A DNA stretch of 64,000 bases. It comes from Rebecca billardiae RCC1528 (Eukaryota > Haptophyta). The position numbers and the translations under genes are program-made. Of the stretch, positions 56,084 through 64,000 are shown in pieces. The DNA lies in contig OZ251249.1 of assembly GCA_965240325.2 (NCBI GenBank), forward strand, positions 310,001 through 374,000, given 5' to 3'. How positions within the stretch are numbered: the first letter of the stretch is position 1; every line of letters begins with the position of its first letter. The notes below the pieces were generated by a model that saw only the letters and a list, made by a program, of their open reading frames with translations, did not search any database and was not told the origin of the DNA.

Positions 56084-57604
56084 TCGCCCGCCGCCGCGCC
56101 GCCCGCGCTCCTCAACGGCGGCGCCGGCACGTTTGGCGCAGGCGCTGAGCTTGGTGACCCGACCGCGCCGCCGGGCGCGCACCAACACCTCACCGCCGCC
56201 GACGCGTTCGAGCTGCTCGGCGTCTCGCCGCCGGACGACATGGCGGGCTCGGGCGAGCTCGCGGCGCACGCGGCGCCGAGGCGCGCCGCACCGCCGGCCG
56301 CCGCCGACGCCGCCGACGCCGCCGCGCCGGCCGAGGCGGACGCGCCGCTGGCGGAGGAGGGCGCGGGCGCGCCGGCGGACGCGGCGGCGGCGGACGGCGG
56401 CGCGGCCGAGCTGGCGGGCGCGCGCGGCCGCGGCGGCGGGCGGCGCGGCCGCGGCGCGAGCGGCGGCGGGCGTGGTCGCGCTGCCTCGGGCCGCGCGACG
56501 CGCGCGGCCGCGGGCGCCACGCCGCCGCCCACGCCGCCCGCGCAGTCTGCGCCCACACGCGACGGCGCGCGCGGCGGCGGCGGGCGCGGCGCGCGCTCGC
56601 CCTCGCGGCGCGGCGCGCGAGACGCCGCGCCGCCAGCCGGCGCAGCCGCCGCCGCGGACGGCGAGGACGAGGGCCGCGAGGTCCGCGCCTTGTCGCCCGC
56701 CGCGCCGCCGCCGCGCCGCGTCTGCGCCTCCTCGCAGCGATTCCCGACGTCGGCCGGCGGGGCCGGGCCGGCGGCGCACTCACCGCAGCGGCGCGGCGCC
56801 CACCAGCGCGGCGGCACGCCGATGCGCGGTGGCCCGCCCACGCCGCTCGGCGGGGGCTCGCCGCAGCTCGCGCCCGCGCCCACGCCGCTGTCGCCGCCGC
56901 CGCCGCCGTCGCAGCAGCAGCAGCAGCCCTCGCCGCAGCGCGCTGTTCACTACATTGCCGCGCCATCGCAACCGTACAGGGGACCGCCGCCGCACCAGCA
57001 GACAGTCTACGCCGCCCACCCGGGGCCGCAGCAGCCGCACGCGTACATGCAGCAGCAGCCGCCGCCGCAGCCCGGGCCGCCGCCGCCGCCGCAGCAGCAG
57101 CCGCCGCACTGCGGCGCGCCGCACCACGGCGCATACGCGCAGTGCGCGCCGCCGCCCGGCGCGCCACCCGGCGGTTATTACGCGCAGGCGCCGCCGCCGC
57201 CCCAAGGGCTCGTGTACGCGGCCGAGCCGCCGCAGCAGCCGCAGTACGCGGGCGGCATCGTGGCGCACCAGCATGGCTGCCACCACCACGCGCCGCCGCC
57301 CGGCGGGTACGGGTATGGCGCGCAGCCGGCGCAGCCGCCGCCGCCGCAGGGCGCGTGCTACGCGATGGCCGCGCAGCCGCAGCCCGTGATGCAGATGATG
57401 GCGTGCGCCACCTCGCAGCCGCAGCCCATGCACCACGCGCACACCGCACACGCGTACCAGCAGCAGCAGCCGTGCACCGCCGGCGGCGCCGTGTACGCGG
57501 CCGCGGCGTACGCGCCCGCGCCGCCCGGCGGGGCGTACGGCGGCGCGCCCGCCTACCCTGGCGCCGAGTACGGTGCGCCGCAGCCGGGCCAACCGCCGCG
57601 CTGA
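42229..57604 (+). CDS. SWR1/SRCAP/PIE1-class chromatin-remodelling ATPase
   Basis: Fifteen exons keep frame: 42229-42302, 42505-43521, 43673-44867, 45046-45232, 45857-46110, 46296-46529, 46723-49119, 49341-49418, 49750-50373, 50710-51014, 51303-51420, 51945-52167, 52456-53006, 53323-53643, 53912-57604 (11271 nt, 3756 aa). An acidic N-terminus precedes an HSA domain (about 366-480, [21 protein letters not shown]). The SNF2 N-lobe has DEMGLGKT (Lys826), DEAH (923-926) and [21 protein letters not shown] and [12 protein letters not shown] are SWR1-type. A ~640-residue insert (about 1090-1735) splits the lobes, as in the SWR1/INO80 group. The C-lobe has [11 protein letters not shown] and RAHRIGQT (from 1869). 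A post-helicase [15 protein letters not shown] segment, a SANT domain (about 2509-2570, split by an intron) and a Gln/Pro/Tyr-rich tail follow. The family exchanges H2A for H2A.Z in nuclear chromatin. Large low-complexity exons could hide extra introns. Confidence 0.9.
45233..45856 (+). repeat. SWR1 intron 4, largely a GTGCGC microsatellite
   Basis: The 624-nt intron interrupts the Walker A codons (GLG to KT, phase 1). From about 45240 to 45760 it is almost pure GTGCGC/GTGTGC/GTGGGC repeat, including an uninterrupted GCGTGC run across about 45325-45485. Open frames across it are artefacts of the hexamer. Confidence 0.9.
49286..49328 (+). repeat. Degenerate CCCTAA tract at the 3' end of SWR1 intron 7
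   Basis: CCCTAACCCTACCC-type repeats in the transcript sense end 12 nt before the acceptor CAG at 49338-49340. Confidence 0.8.
49429..49466 (+). repeat. Degenerate CCCTA(A/G)CCC tract in SWR1 intron 8
   Basis: CCCTAGCCCC, ACCCACCC and ACCCTAGCCC units follow the donor (49419) by about 10 nt. This is the most decayed of the five tracts. Confidence 0.55.
50374..50709 (+). other. SWR1 intron 9 with a non-repetitive core and CCCTAA-type 3' end
   Basis: The 336-nt intron begins with GTGCGTGTG repeat. Its middle (about 50484-50580) is of ordinary complexity with a CGCCCCTCCGGGGGCG hairpin and AT-richer flanks, unlike every other intron of this gene. It ends with CTAACCCTAACCC-type repeats (about 50665-50700) just before the acceptor. 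The core could be an insertion or an intron-encoded small RNA; no C/D or H/ACA box set is convincing. Confidence 0.6.
51150..51302 (+). repeat. CA microsatellite in SWR1 intron 10
   Basis: ACACACAC/GCACAC repeat occupies the 3' half of intron 51015-51302 and runs directly into the acceptor CGCAG at 51298-51302. Confidence 0.9.
51725..51944 (+). repeat. CA/CGCACA microsatellite in SWR1 intron 11
   Basis: The intron 51421-51944 starts with GTGTG-type repeat (to about 51610), has a short unique centre, and ends with ACGCACAC repeats up to the acceptor GCAG. The GT-rich 5' half and CA-rich 3' half are complementary and could pair. Confidence 0.88.
53020..53055 (+). repeat. Perfect (CCCTAA)6 in SWR1 intron 13
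   Basis: Six uninterrupted CCCTAA units lie 13 nt downstream of the donor (53007) in the intron 53007-53322. This is an interstitial telomere-type sequence and not a chromosome end, since genes continue on both sides. Confidence 0.95.
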
Positions 57605-58599
57605 CCGGGCCGCGTCAGGCACCGGGGCTGATGATGCTCGGTCCGGTCGCACGCGCGGAGTCCGTGTGAGGCATATCATGGCATATCATATATATCTATG
57701 TCAGCAGCGCATATCCGCCGGTCGCCGTCATATCCGCCGACGATGATGATCGCGTAGCCGTCCGCGATCACGCGCACGGCCGGGCCGGGACCGCGACGCG
57801 AGTGTGATACCGCGCCGGCCCGATAGGCGATACGGGCGGGGCAGCAGTCCGCGGAGATTAGTACTGCGTAGCGGTCCGCGGGTTCGGCGACGGTCGCCAC
57901 TTGATATATATATGTCGTCGTCGTGAGCGTCGATCGTAGTACGAGTACTACGCGGTCAGACTCGTCACACTCACTCAGAGTGCCAGTGCGGGCGAGCTGA
58001 GCAGTCGTCGTGTAGTATATAGCATCAGTGATGAGTAGCGCAGTAGATAGAGTGTCCGGTGAGTCGCCGGACTCTCCGGCCTCTGGGAGTGGGCGGGACG
58101 GTCCGCGGCGCTGCCGCGGCGCGGCTCCGGCGCGCGTTCACGTACGGTAGTGATCGTCATCCGATGATCATCGTCGTCGTCGTCAATAAGGCGCAGCAGT
58201 GACGATGATGATGCTGCTGATATGCGCTAGCTGACGAGTGATGTACCTATAGGCTGATCGATGATGTGACTCATGTGACGCGGACGTGACTCGCCGCGGC
58301 GCGCGCTGCCGCTGGCTACGCGCTGGCCGAGCGGCGGCCTGACGACTCTTCCGACCTCAAAGATGTGCGGGTGCCTTTTCCGGCCACATTCCACGAGATT
58401 TTCTTAAAACTGCACTAGCAACCGGCAGCCAATCAACGCCCGGCCTGCACCAGGGGCGGTGGAGGTCAGAAGAGGTTTTTGTCTTTTTGAGCAACCGCCG
58501 AGCCTTGGTTGAGTCGCTCCGTTCCGACCGGCTGAGCGCCGATCGAGCGGCCCCTCGCGGTTTGTCGAAGTCGTGGACGGAGCGGCGGAGGCCCACAAG
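57605..58599. other. Intergenic region
   Basis: No gene seen. Contains ATATAT microsatellite bits (about 57683-57692 and 57903-57912), ATGATGATC/CGTCGTCG runs (about 58155-58215) and repeated TCCGCCG and TCCGCGA words. The last 100 bp is the presumed 5' leader of the BAH gene. Confidence 0.5.
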
Positions 58600-60215
58600 A
58601 TGGTCAGGCTCATCTCCGACTACCCGGAGCTCCCGCCGGCCACCGCGCCGGAGCTCGTCACCGCCGCCACGCGGGGAGGACGATTGCGGAATGTCGGCGT
58701 CATCTGGCGCGGCATCAATATCGGAATCGGAGACCATGTCGTCGTGGAGTGGCTGCAGAAGAACGGCAGGCCTTCGGAGCGCGCCGGGCTCGCGCAGGTG
58801 CGCCGCGTCGTGAAGAAGTCGTCGGGGTCAGTGACCCTCATGGTGAAGTGGTTCTACTTCGTGGAGGACTTGCATGGCAAGACGCGCACCGCAGACTACC
58901 ACCCTGCGGAGGTCTACGAGCACATCGGCAACTGGAAGGAGGAGGAGATCGAGGTCGAGACGGTGCATGGCAAGGTGATGGTGTGGAAGAACCTTGCGGA
59001 GTTCCTCGCGCGCGGGGGCGCACTGGACTTCTTCGTGAATGCATGGACCGCGTTCAAGCGCCCGAGGTGCGCCGCCCCGCCCGCGATCCCTCCCTGCGCG
59101 CGCATACCCGCGGCGCGCCAACACCGCGTCTCGTTGTCCGCCCCGTCGTCTGTGATGCCAGGCAGGGCGAGTCCGAGCCGCAGCCGTTCAAGGTCAAGCG
59201 CAACGTGCTGCATGTGGCGAACATGAATCTGAGCGAGCCACCCGAGGAGGTCATCGCGCAGCTCCCGACCGCCCGCATGCCATTCGAGTTCGGTGTCGGC
59301 CTGAAGGCCTGGAAGCAGCCGGACGGCGCCATCGTGCTGCCGACGACGACAGGGGCTGCGGAGGACGGGCAGCAGCGCGGCTACCCGCTGCGGCCGTGCT
59401 TGCTCGGGGAGGCGGACGAGTACGTGCTCGATCTCGGTACGATCGGATCCCGCTGCGCGCGCGCCGTGCCCGCTCCCCCCCGCCGCCCGTGTTGACGCGC
59501 GTCCTGCGCGCGTGCCCGCGCGCGCCGCGCAGGGCGCGACAAGATTGGCATCGCCGCGGACGCCGACCTGGTTGCGGCGTGCGTCGAGTCCGAGCGCCGT
59601 GTCGCGGGCTGCCTCGCCGGCAGTAAGGTGTATCGCCACGTCACCATCGTCGCCATCGAGCACGGCGCGAAGCTGTACCGCCCGCCGGTGGAGGCTGTGC
59701 ACACGCTCGTCGCGCGGTACCGTGAGTTCCTGTGGCGGGAGCCGATGCACATTCGCGTCCGCCAGCAGCAGCAGGCGGCGATCTTCGATCGGCTGCTCAC
59801 GCGCGTCGTCGCGCACTGCCGAGGCTTGCACGCAGCCGAGCGCGCATCGGTCCAGGTCGATGCCACCGCGTACGATGCTGCCGTCATCGACCTCTTCGCT
59901 GAGGACCGCCTGGGCCGCTGGCTGCGCGGCCGGTACGAGCTCGAGCTCGCATCTCACGCGAGCTTGCCGCTCGCCCCCGGCTGGCCCTTCTTCTCGATCG
60001 CTCCGCTGAACGGCAACGCGTCGGACAACTACGCCGAGATCGTCTCTCCCGCCACGACGCTCGCCGAGAGCCCGCACCAGCTCGTCCTGTTCACCGACTT
60101 CCAGTCGGTCATCGGCCTGCGCTTCACCTGGCGTAAGTGGAAGGATGTCACAGCGACCGGCGGGACAATCATCGGCGGCCCGCCGCCGCCAACAGCGGGC
60201 TACCATCCGAATTAG
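58600..60215 (+). CDS. BAH-domain protein
   Basis: Exons 58600-59066, 59162-59436 and 59533-60215 join in frame to 474 aa. The first exon holds a BAH-like domain (about residues 30-145): GINIGIGDHVVVEW, LMVKWFYFVED, ADYHPAEVYEHI, VMVWKNLAEF. BAH domains usually bind nucleosomes or modified histones. The remainder (160-474) has ordinary, non-repetitive sequence (HVANMNLSEPPEEV, GVGLKAWKQPDGAIVL, KVYRHVTIVAIEHGAKLYRPP, HQLVLFTDFQSVIGLRFTW) that I do not recognise. Composition is less biased than in neighbouring genes. The start at 58600 is the first ATG of the coding stretch; the frame is open a little upstream. Proximity to the SWR1 gene, same strand and 1 kb away, may be coincidence. Confidence 0.75.
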
Positions 60216-61923
60216 ACGCCAGTGGGCGGGGATGTACGTACGGCTGGTAGGCATGACGTAGTCAGTCACGGCTCAGCACCCCAGTCGCACTATCCCGCAT
60301 ATATTGGCGCCATATTCGTTCGTGATACTCGTCATCAGTCTTCACAGTCGGATGAGGCCCGCGCTCGCCGGCCGCGGGCCGCGCGGCAGCCCGGGCCCGG
60401 CGCGGGCTGCGCGGGCCTGACGCGTGCCACCGCCACCGGCCACTGTGGCAGCGCGCGGCGGCGCGGGCCGGATACGGTCGTGCCAGGCTCCGGTTCGGGC
60501 GGGCGGCCGGCTTAGACCCCCCTGCAAGCCCGGCGACGCCACTGCGGGTCACGCTCAGGGACGGCGGCAGAGCCGGCCCACTGACTGGTCTCGCCGCCCG
60601 CGGCTGCGCAACCGTGTCCGTCAGTTCCGCGCGGGCACCAGAACTGCGGAGCATGGCCGCGGCGGCGCGGCCGAGTCGCTGTAACTGGCTGCTCGCGATT
60701 GGGATGCAGCAGCTCCACCAGCGACCAGCCACTTGAAGCATGTACACACTCACCAAGCCTTGCCGCGCGGCAGTCACGTCAGTTGCCCGCCACGTGTGGC
60801 CCGTGGCCGTGCCCGTGGGGCGACCGGCTCAGGCAGCGCAGCGGGGCGGCTCGCGCTCCCTGACTGTCGTTGCGAGCTAGCACGTCTGTTGTCTCACTGC
60901 TTCCCTCCCGAGACCGTGCCCGCTCCTTCAGACGTGCTCGCGCAGCACCCGTGTCGCGAAAGCTCTCGGGCTCGCGCTTGGATGGCGCATCTCATTCGTG
61001 TCGGCTGCCCGCGTGCAGTACAGCCCACGCGGGGCGCAGCCACGGCCCCTTGTCGAGAGGCTCGGATACCCCTGGGATGGCCCAACGACCCCGCTGCCGC
61101 CGCGGCCACGGCGGGCGCGCGCCAACGCTCGCCTCCTCGAGTCGCCGCCCCGGCGGCGGGCGCGGCGGCCCCGGGCCGCCCGCAACCAGACCGGGCCGCT
61201 CAAGAACGCGTATTACCGTGGCGGCCGCGGGTAGAGGGCCCACCCCTTGCCCTCGCGAGTCCAGGATTTGATGCAAGACCGCCAGGCGAGATGATAGGGA
61301 TTTCGTGCAAGACGGCGCCTAGTCGTGAGGAGCTTTGATTGAAGAAAAAGTTTAGTCAGTCGACTGACTAAACTCATCTCCTCTACAAATGTTCACGAGA
61401 TCAAGGCTAGAAGCGTCCAGAAACGGCACCCGCACATCTTAATCTTTGAACGGCCCGCCGGCACTCGCGCACCGCAATTATTCATATATCGCTCGTCATC
61501 ATATCGTCATCGTCGTCGCTCGACGACGATCCGATCGGCATCCGACAGCACTCACAGCACGCGAGTAGACGACGCACGGAACTGAGTACTATACGTACCC
61601 GTGCGCCCGCCGCCGCTGTCCGTGCCAGCCGCGGGACCTGACTCGGATGACTGATCCGCGACCGCGTTGTGATGATGATCGACGAGTGATCGATGCGATG
61701 GGCCACGCGCGCTCGATGATTGATATTGGTTACACGCGATCACCGACAGCACCGGACCGTGCACGCGCGCCGGCGCTTCCGACGAACGAAGTCGCAGAAA
61801 CCGTCGCCCGGCGGCCCGGCCGTACGCAAAGGCAAGGCGCCACCGAGCCATGCGGCGGCGGCCCGACCGATCCGTACAGTGATGAGGACGAAGTGCTGCC
61901 ATCGTCCTCGGCCGCGTCCTCGG
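60216..61923. other. Convergent intergenic region
   Basis: No gene seen. Includes a perfect 26-bp palindrome (61349-61374), an AT-richer segment (about 61330-61510) and scattered CGTCGTC words. Open frames are Arg/Ala/Pro-rich and overlapping. Confidence 0.5.
61349..61374. repeat. Perfect 26-bp palindrome
   Basis: AGTTTAGTCAGTC followed immediately by its exact inverse complement, with no loop, in AT-richer DNA. It could be a dimeric protein site, part of the BAH-gene 3' flank structure, or a miniature insertion. Confidence 0.9.
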
Positions 61924-62796
61924 CTAGCAGAGAGCAGCCGGGCACCACGGGAGCGGCACGTCGTTCAAGCCCAAGCCCCCGAAGAGCAGCTCGCGGCCAC
62001 CGTCGTCAGCGCCACCGTGGAGGCCGCCACGGCTCGTCTTGATCTTGCGCGCAGCAGCCGCCGACCGTGCCCCCGCTGAGGCGCCGACCGTCGTCTGTTC
62101 CTTGGCCTTCGTGGTGCGGAGGAGCTTGCCGATGCCTCCCCCGATGACGTCCGCCAGCCGCCGCCTGCTTGCTCCACGGCAGGTGCAGTCAACACCTGGC
62201 ATGAGGAGACTGGATGTTGATGCGGACGTCGGCACTGGCGGCCCCGGAGACGGCGACGCAGGCGGCGGGGCTGGCGAGGGCGGCGGGGCTGGCGAGGGCG
62301 GCGGCGCAAGCGTTGGCTGGGCCGGTGGCGGGGACGGCGGCGGCGAGGGCGGGCAGGCTGGAACGAATGCGTCGAACTCGACCGGCTCGCCTGTGCCGGC
62401 GACGGCTCCACTAGCCACACTTGAGCCGGTGGTGACGACGTAGACGGAATAGCCGTCAGATGCGATGCCGTCGGCCCCGCTGTCGGCGATGTTCCAGATG
62501 TATGTCCCTGCAGCTGTGGTCACCGTCCAGGTCACGGTTCCAGATAGGCCGCTCAGATCACTCTCGGACGCCACCGCAATCCCCAAGGTACTTCCAGCTC
62601 CGTTGCTTGGAGTCAGTGTCCACGTGTTCTCTGCGCCACTTTGAGCGTCAAGCGCGAGCGTGAGATTGATGGCGACCGTGTAATCGCATACTGCGCCGAG
62701 GACCGGAGAGAGAAGCAAGAAGGGGAGCCCGCGAGCCAGGAAGCGCGTTGCCGCGTTCGGGGCAGCCACACGACGACCACGCCGGACGACCTGCAT
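61924..62796 (-). CDS. Secreted protein with DSxGDG-type beta domain and Pro-rich linker
   Basis: A single exon of 290 aa. Start at 62796 chosen because a basic stretch then FLLLSPVLGAVC forms a signal peptide; the frame is open further upstream. Residues about 35-145 form a beta-rich domain: YTVAINLTLALD, NTWTLTPSNG, GTVTWTVTTAAGTYIWNIADSGADGI, GYSVYVVT. This resembles the extracellular SWxL...G.Y.f.i.DsyGDGi modules common in marine protists and bacteria. A Pro-rich linker of PPPSP/APPPSP units follows (about 155-195). The tail is basic and Gly/Ser-rich and ends PWCPAALC. I infer an extracellular or wall protein. Function is unknown. Confidence 0.7.
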   Translation of the reverse strand: MQVVRRGRRVAAPNAATRFLARGLPFLLLSPVLGAVCDYTVAINLTLALDAQSGAENTWTLTPSNGAGSTLGIAVASESDLSGLSGTVTWTVTTAAGTYIWNIADSGADGIASDGYSVYVVTTGSSVASGAVAGTGEPVEFDAFVPACPPSPPPSPPPAQPTLAPPPSPAPPPSPAPPPASPSPGPPVPTSASTSSLLMPGVDCTCRGASRRRLADVIGGGIGKLLRTTKAKEQTTVGASAGARSAAAARKIKTSRGGLHGGADDGGRELLFGGLGLNDVPLPWCPAALC

Positions 62797-64000
62797 TCCA
62801 CGCAGCGGCGGGAGCGGGGCAGCACGCGGAGTCGACACTCGACCAACCACCAACCTCGCGGCGACGACGAGCTGACGACGACTGTGCTCGACGCCGATAA
62901 CCGCCGTGATTCGAATATAGGGACCCACAAATTTAGTTGCCGGCTGCAGCAGGCACGACTTTGTCTCAGCCCGCACGCCCGCTACGCGCCGACCCGGGCA
63001 GAGCCCATCCGCCCGCGCATGCACCAGGCCCAGCCGCGTCAGTACATACCCACCCGGCCGCGGCACCCGCGCTCTGTGCGCCACGGTGTCGATGCGCCCG
63101 GCAGTCGGTGCGCATGCACGAGCCAGCCGGCGGGCAGCTACGGGCTGGTTTTCGGCGTGGAGCGCGGTCGTGTGAGCTGCATTAATTCAGCTGACCCCCG
63201 GCTTTTGTGCATTCGGGAGTCGTGCTGCTACGGTGGGCGTGCCACGCGCCAACTCGACGCTGGCAAAATTAGGCGACGAAAGTGCACGCGCAGCCACACG
63301 CAGCCCATATTGATGCTCTCGGAGCAGGCTCGGGCATGCACTCGATCGGCTCTGGCTGACGGCAGCGCCAAGCTGGCGGCGCGGCGCGAGGGTGCATGCG
63401 TGGCGTGGGCGGAGCTACGTCGCACACGCACCGCGCGGCGCGCGGCTCAGCGCACGGAGGCTGCCGACAGCCGGCGGCACGCAGGCAGGTCTGCTCGCCG
63501 CCAGTCGAGCTCGCCGGCCGCCGGGTACCAAACGTCAACCCAGGATGCACAGCCACGCCTATTTGTGAGGACTCGAGCAATCGGGTCCGGGCGCACCTCA
63601 TGTGCACGGCAGTGGAGTGGGCCAAGTACGCCCCTGGTATGGTGGCGCGCCGCTGCTTTGCTGCGCTGATATGGCGAACAATGTCGGGAGGCTTAAACTT
63701 GTGAGGGACTAAGTGAGCAGCCTCGGCTGAGGCCGTGAGCTGCCGTAGGCTGATCTGACCCGACAAAAGTCGGCGCGCGAGCGCGCGCGCGCGCGGCGCG
63801 GCACCGCCCCGCTGGCACGTGGGCTCGGTGTGCCTGGGCCGCGCCGAGTGCCCCGCACCCCGATCTCGCCCAGCTAGCTCGTCCTCGCCGCGCTCTGAGG
63901 CCCCCGTAGCAGTCGTAGCTGCTCGCCGCCGCCGCAGATCGTGAAGACCAGCTGCTGTCAGCTGCTCGCTCTGAGCCGGGACATGGGGCCGCGTGGAGGA
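62797..64000. other. Terminal intergenic sequence
   Basis: Upstream of the secreted-protein gene and up to the window edge. No recognisable gene. The open frames here lack domains. A (GC)n-like run lies at about 63772-63800. Confidence 0.45.

Noticed and set aside
42229-57604. INO80 or CHD identity for the intact remodeller
   Set aside because: [25 protein letters not shown], the N-terminal HSA and the C-terminal SANT fit SWR1/SRCAP/PIE1; no chromodomains or INO80-type post-HSA pattern are seen.
57676-57900. 74-codon minus-strand open frame
   Set aside because: It reads through short inverted and repeated words in intergenic DNA and resembles no protein family.

Overview
The window is eukaryotic nuclear DNA from a very GC-rich protist. 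Genes are spliced, lie on both strands and encode Ala/Gly/Arg/Pro-rich proteins with long homopolymer tracts. Two introns use GC-AG borders. Secreted proteins with Pro-Ser-rich linkers, a LOV-type blue-light domain, a PTRHD1-type protein and SWR1-class remodellers together suggest a microalga. A haptophyte or a similar GC-rich alga is my best inference, not a proven assignment. I modelled 15 protein genes with 29 introns. Every multi-exon model keeps its reading frame across all junctions. I saw no rRNA, tRNA or CRISPR array.

Layout. 1-8266 (+): 3' part of a SWR1/PIE1-like gene whose ATPase motifs are all replaced. 8267-13156: repeat-rich intergenic DNA. 13157-15076 (-): PAS-LOV protein. 16831-19409 (+): PA ectodomain, seven membrane segments and a TIR-like domain. 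19828-20370 (-): PTRHD1-like protein, divergent from a SAM-carrier-like mitochondrial carrier (20502-21572, +). 22657-24568 (+): histidine acid phosphatase. 25390-27093 (+): secreted RTX-like beta-roll protein. 28090-30048 (-): secretory 2-oxoglutarate/Fe(II) oxygenase. 30197-31051: foldback element. 31174-32073 (+): Pro-rich, ShK-like membrane-anchored protein. 32624-34166 (-): multipass membrane protein. 35935-39231 (-): EF-hand protein. 40329-41321 (+): GPR1/FUN34/YaaH (AceTr) transporter. 42229-57604 (+): intact SWR1/SRCAP/PIE1 ATPase, 15 exons, about 3756 aa. 58600-60215 (+): BAH-domain protein. 61924-62796 (-): secreted protein with a Pro-rich linker.

Themes. Chromatin: an intact SWR1-class ATPase and a catalytically dead relative lie 34 kb apart, with a BAH gene just downstream of the intact one. 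Sensing: a LOV protein is divergent from a 7TM-TIR receptor-like gene. Cell surface or secretion: phosphatase, RTX-like, ShK-like, Pro-rich and oxygenase genes. Introns: one has terminal inverted repeats like an introner, five carry telomere-type CCCTAA tracts always in the transcript sense, three are filled with GTGCGC or CA microsatellite, and 19 of 27 GT donors read GTGCG. The most unusual items are the dead SWR1 relative, the PA-7TM-TIR architecture, the introner-like intron and the oriented telomere-type tracts.
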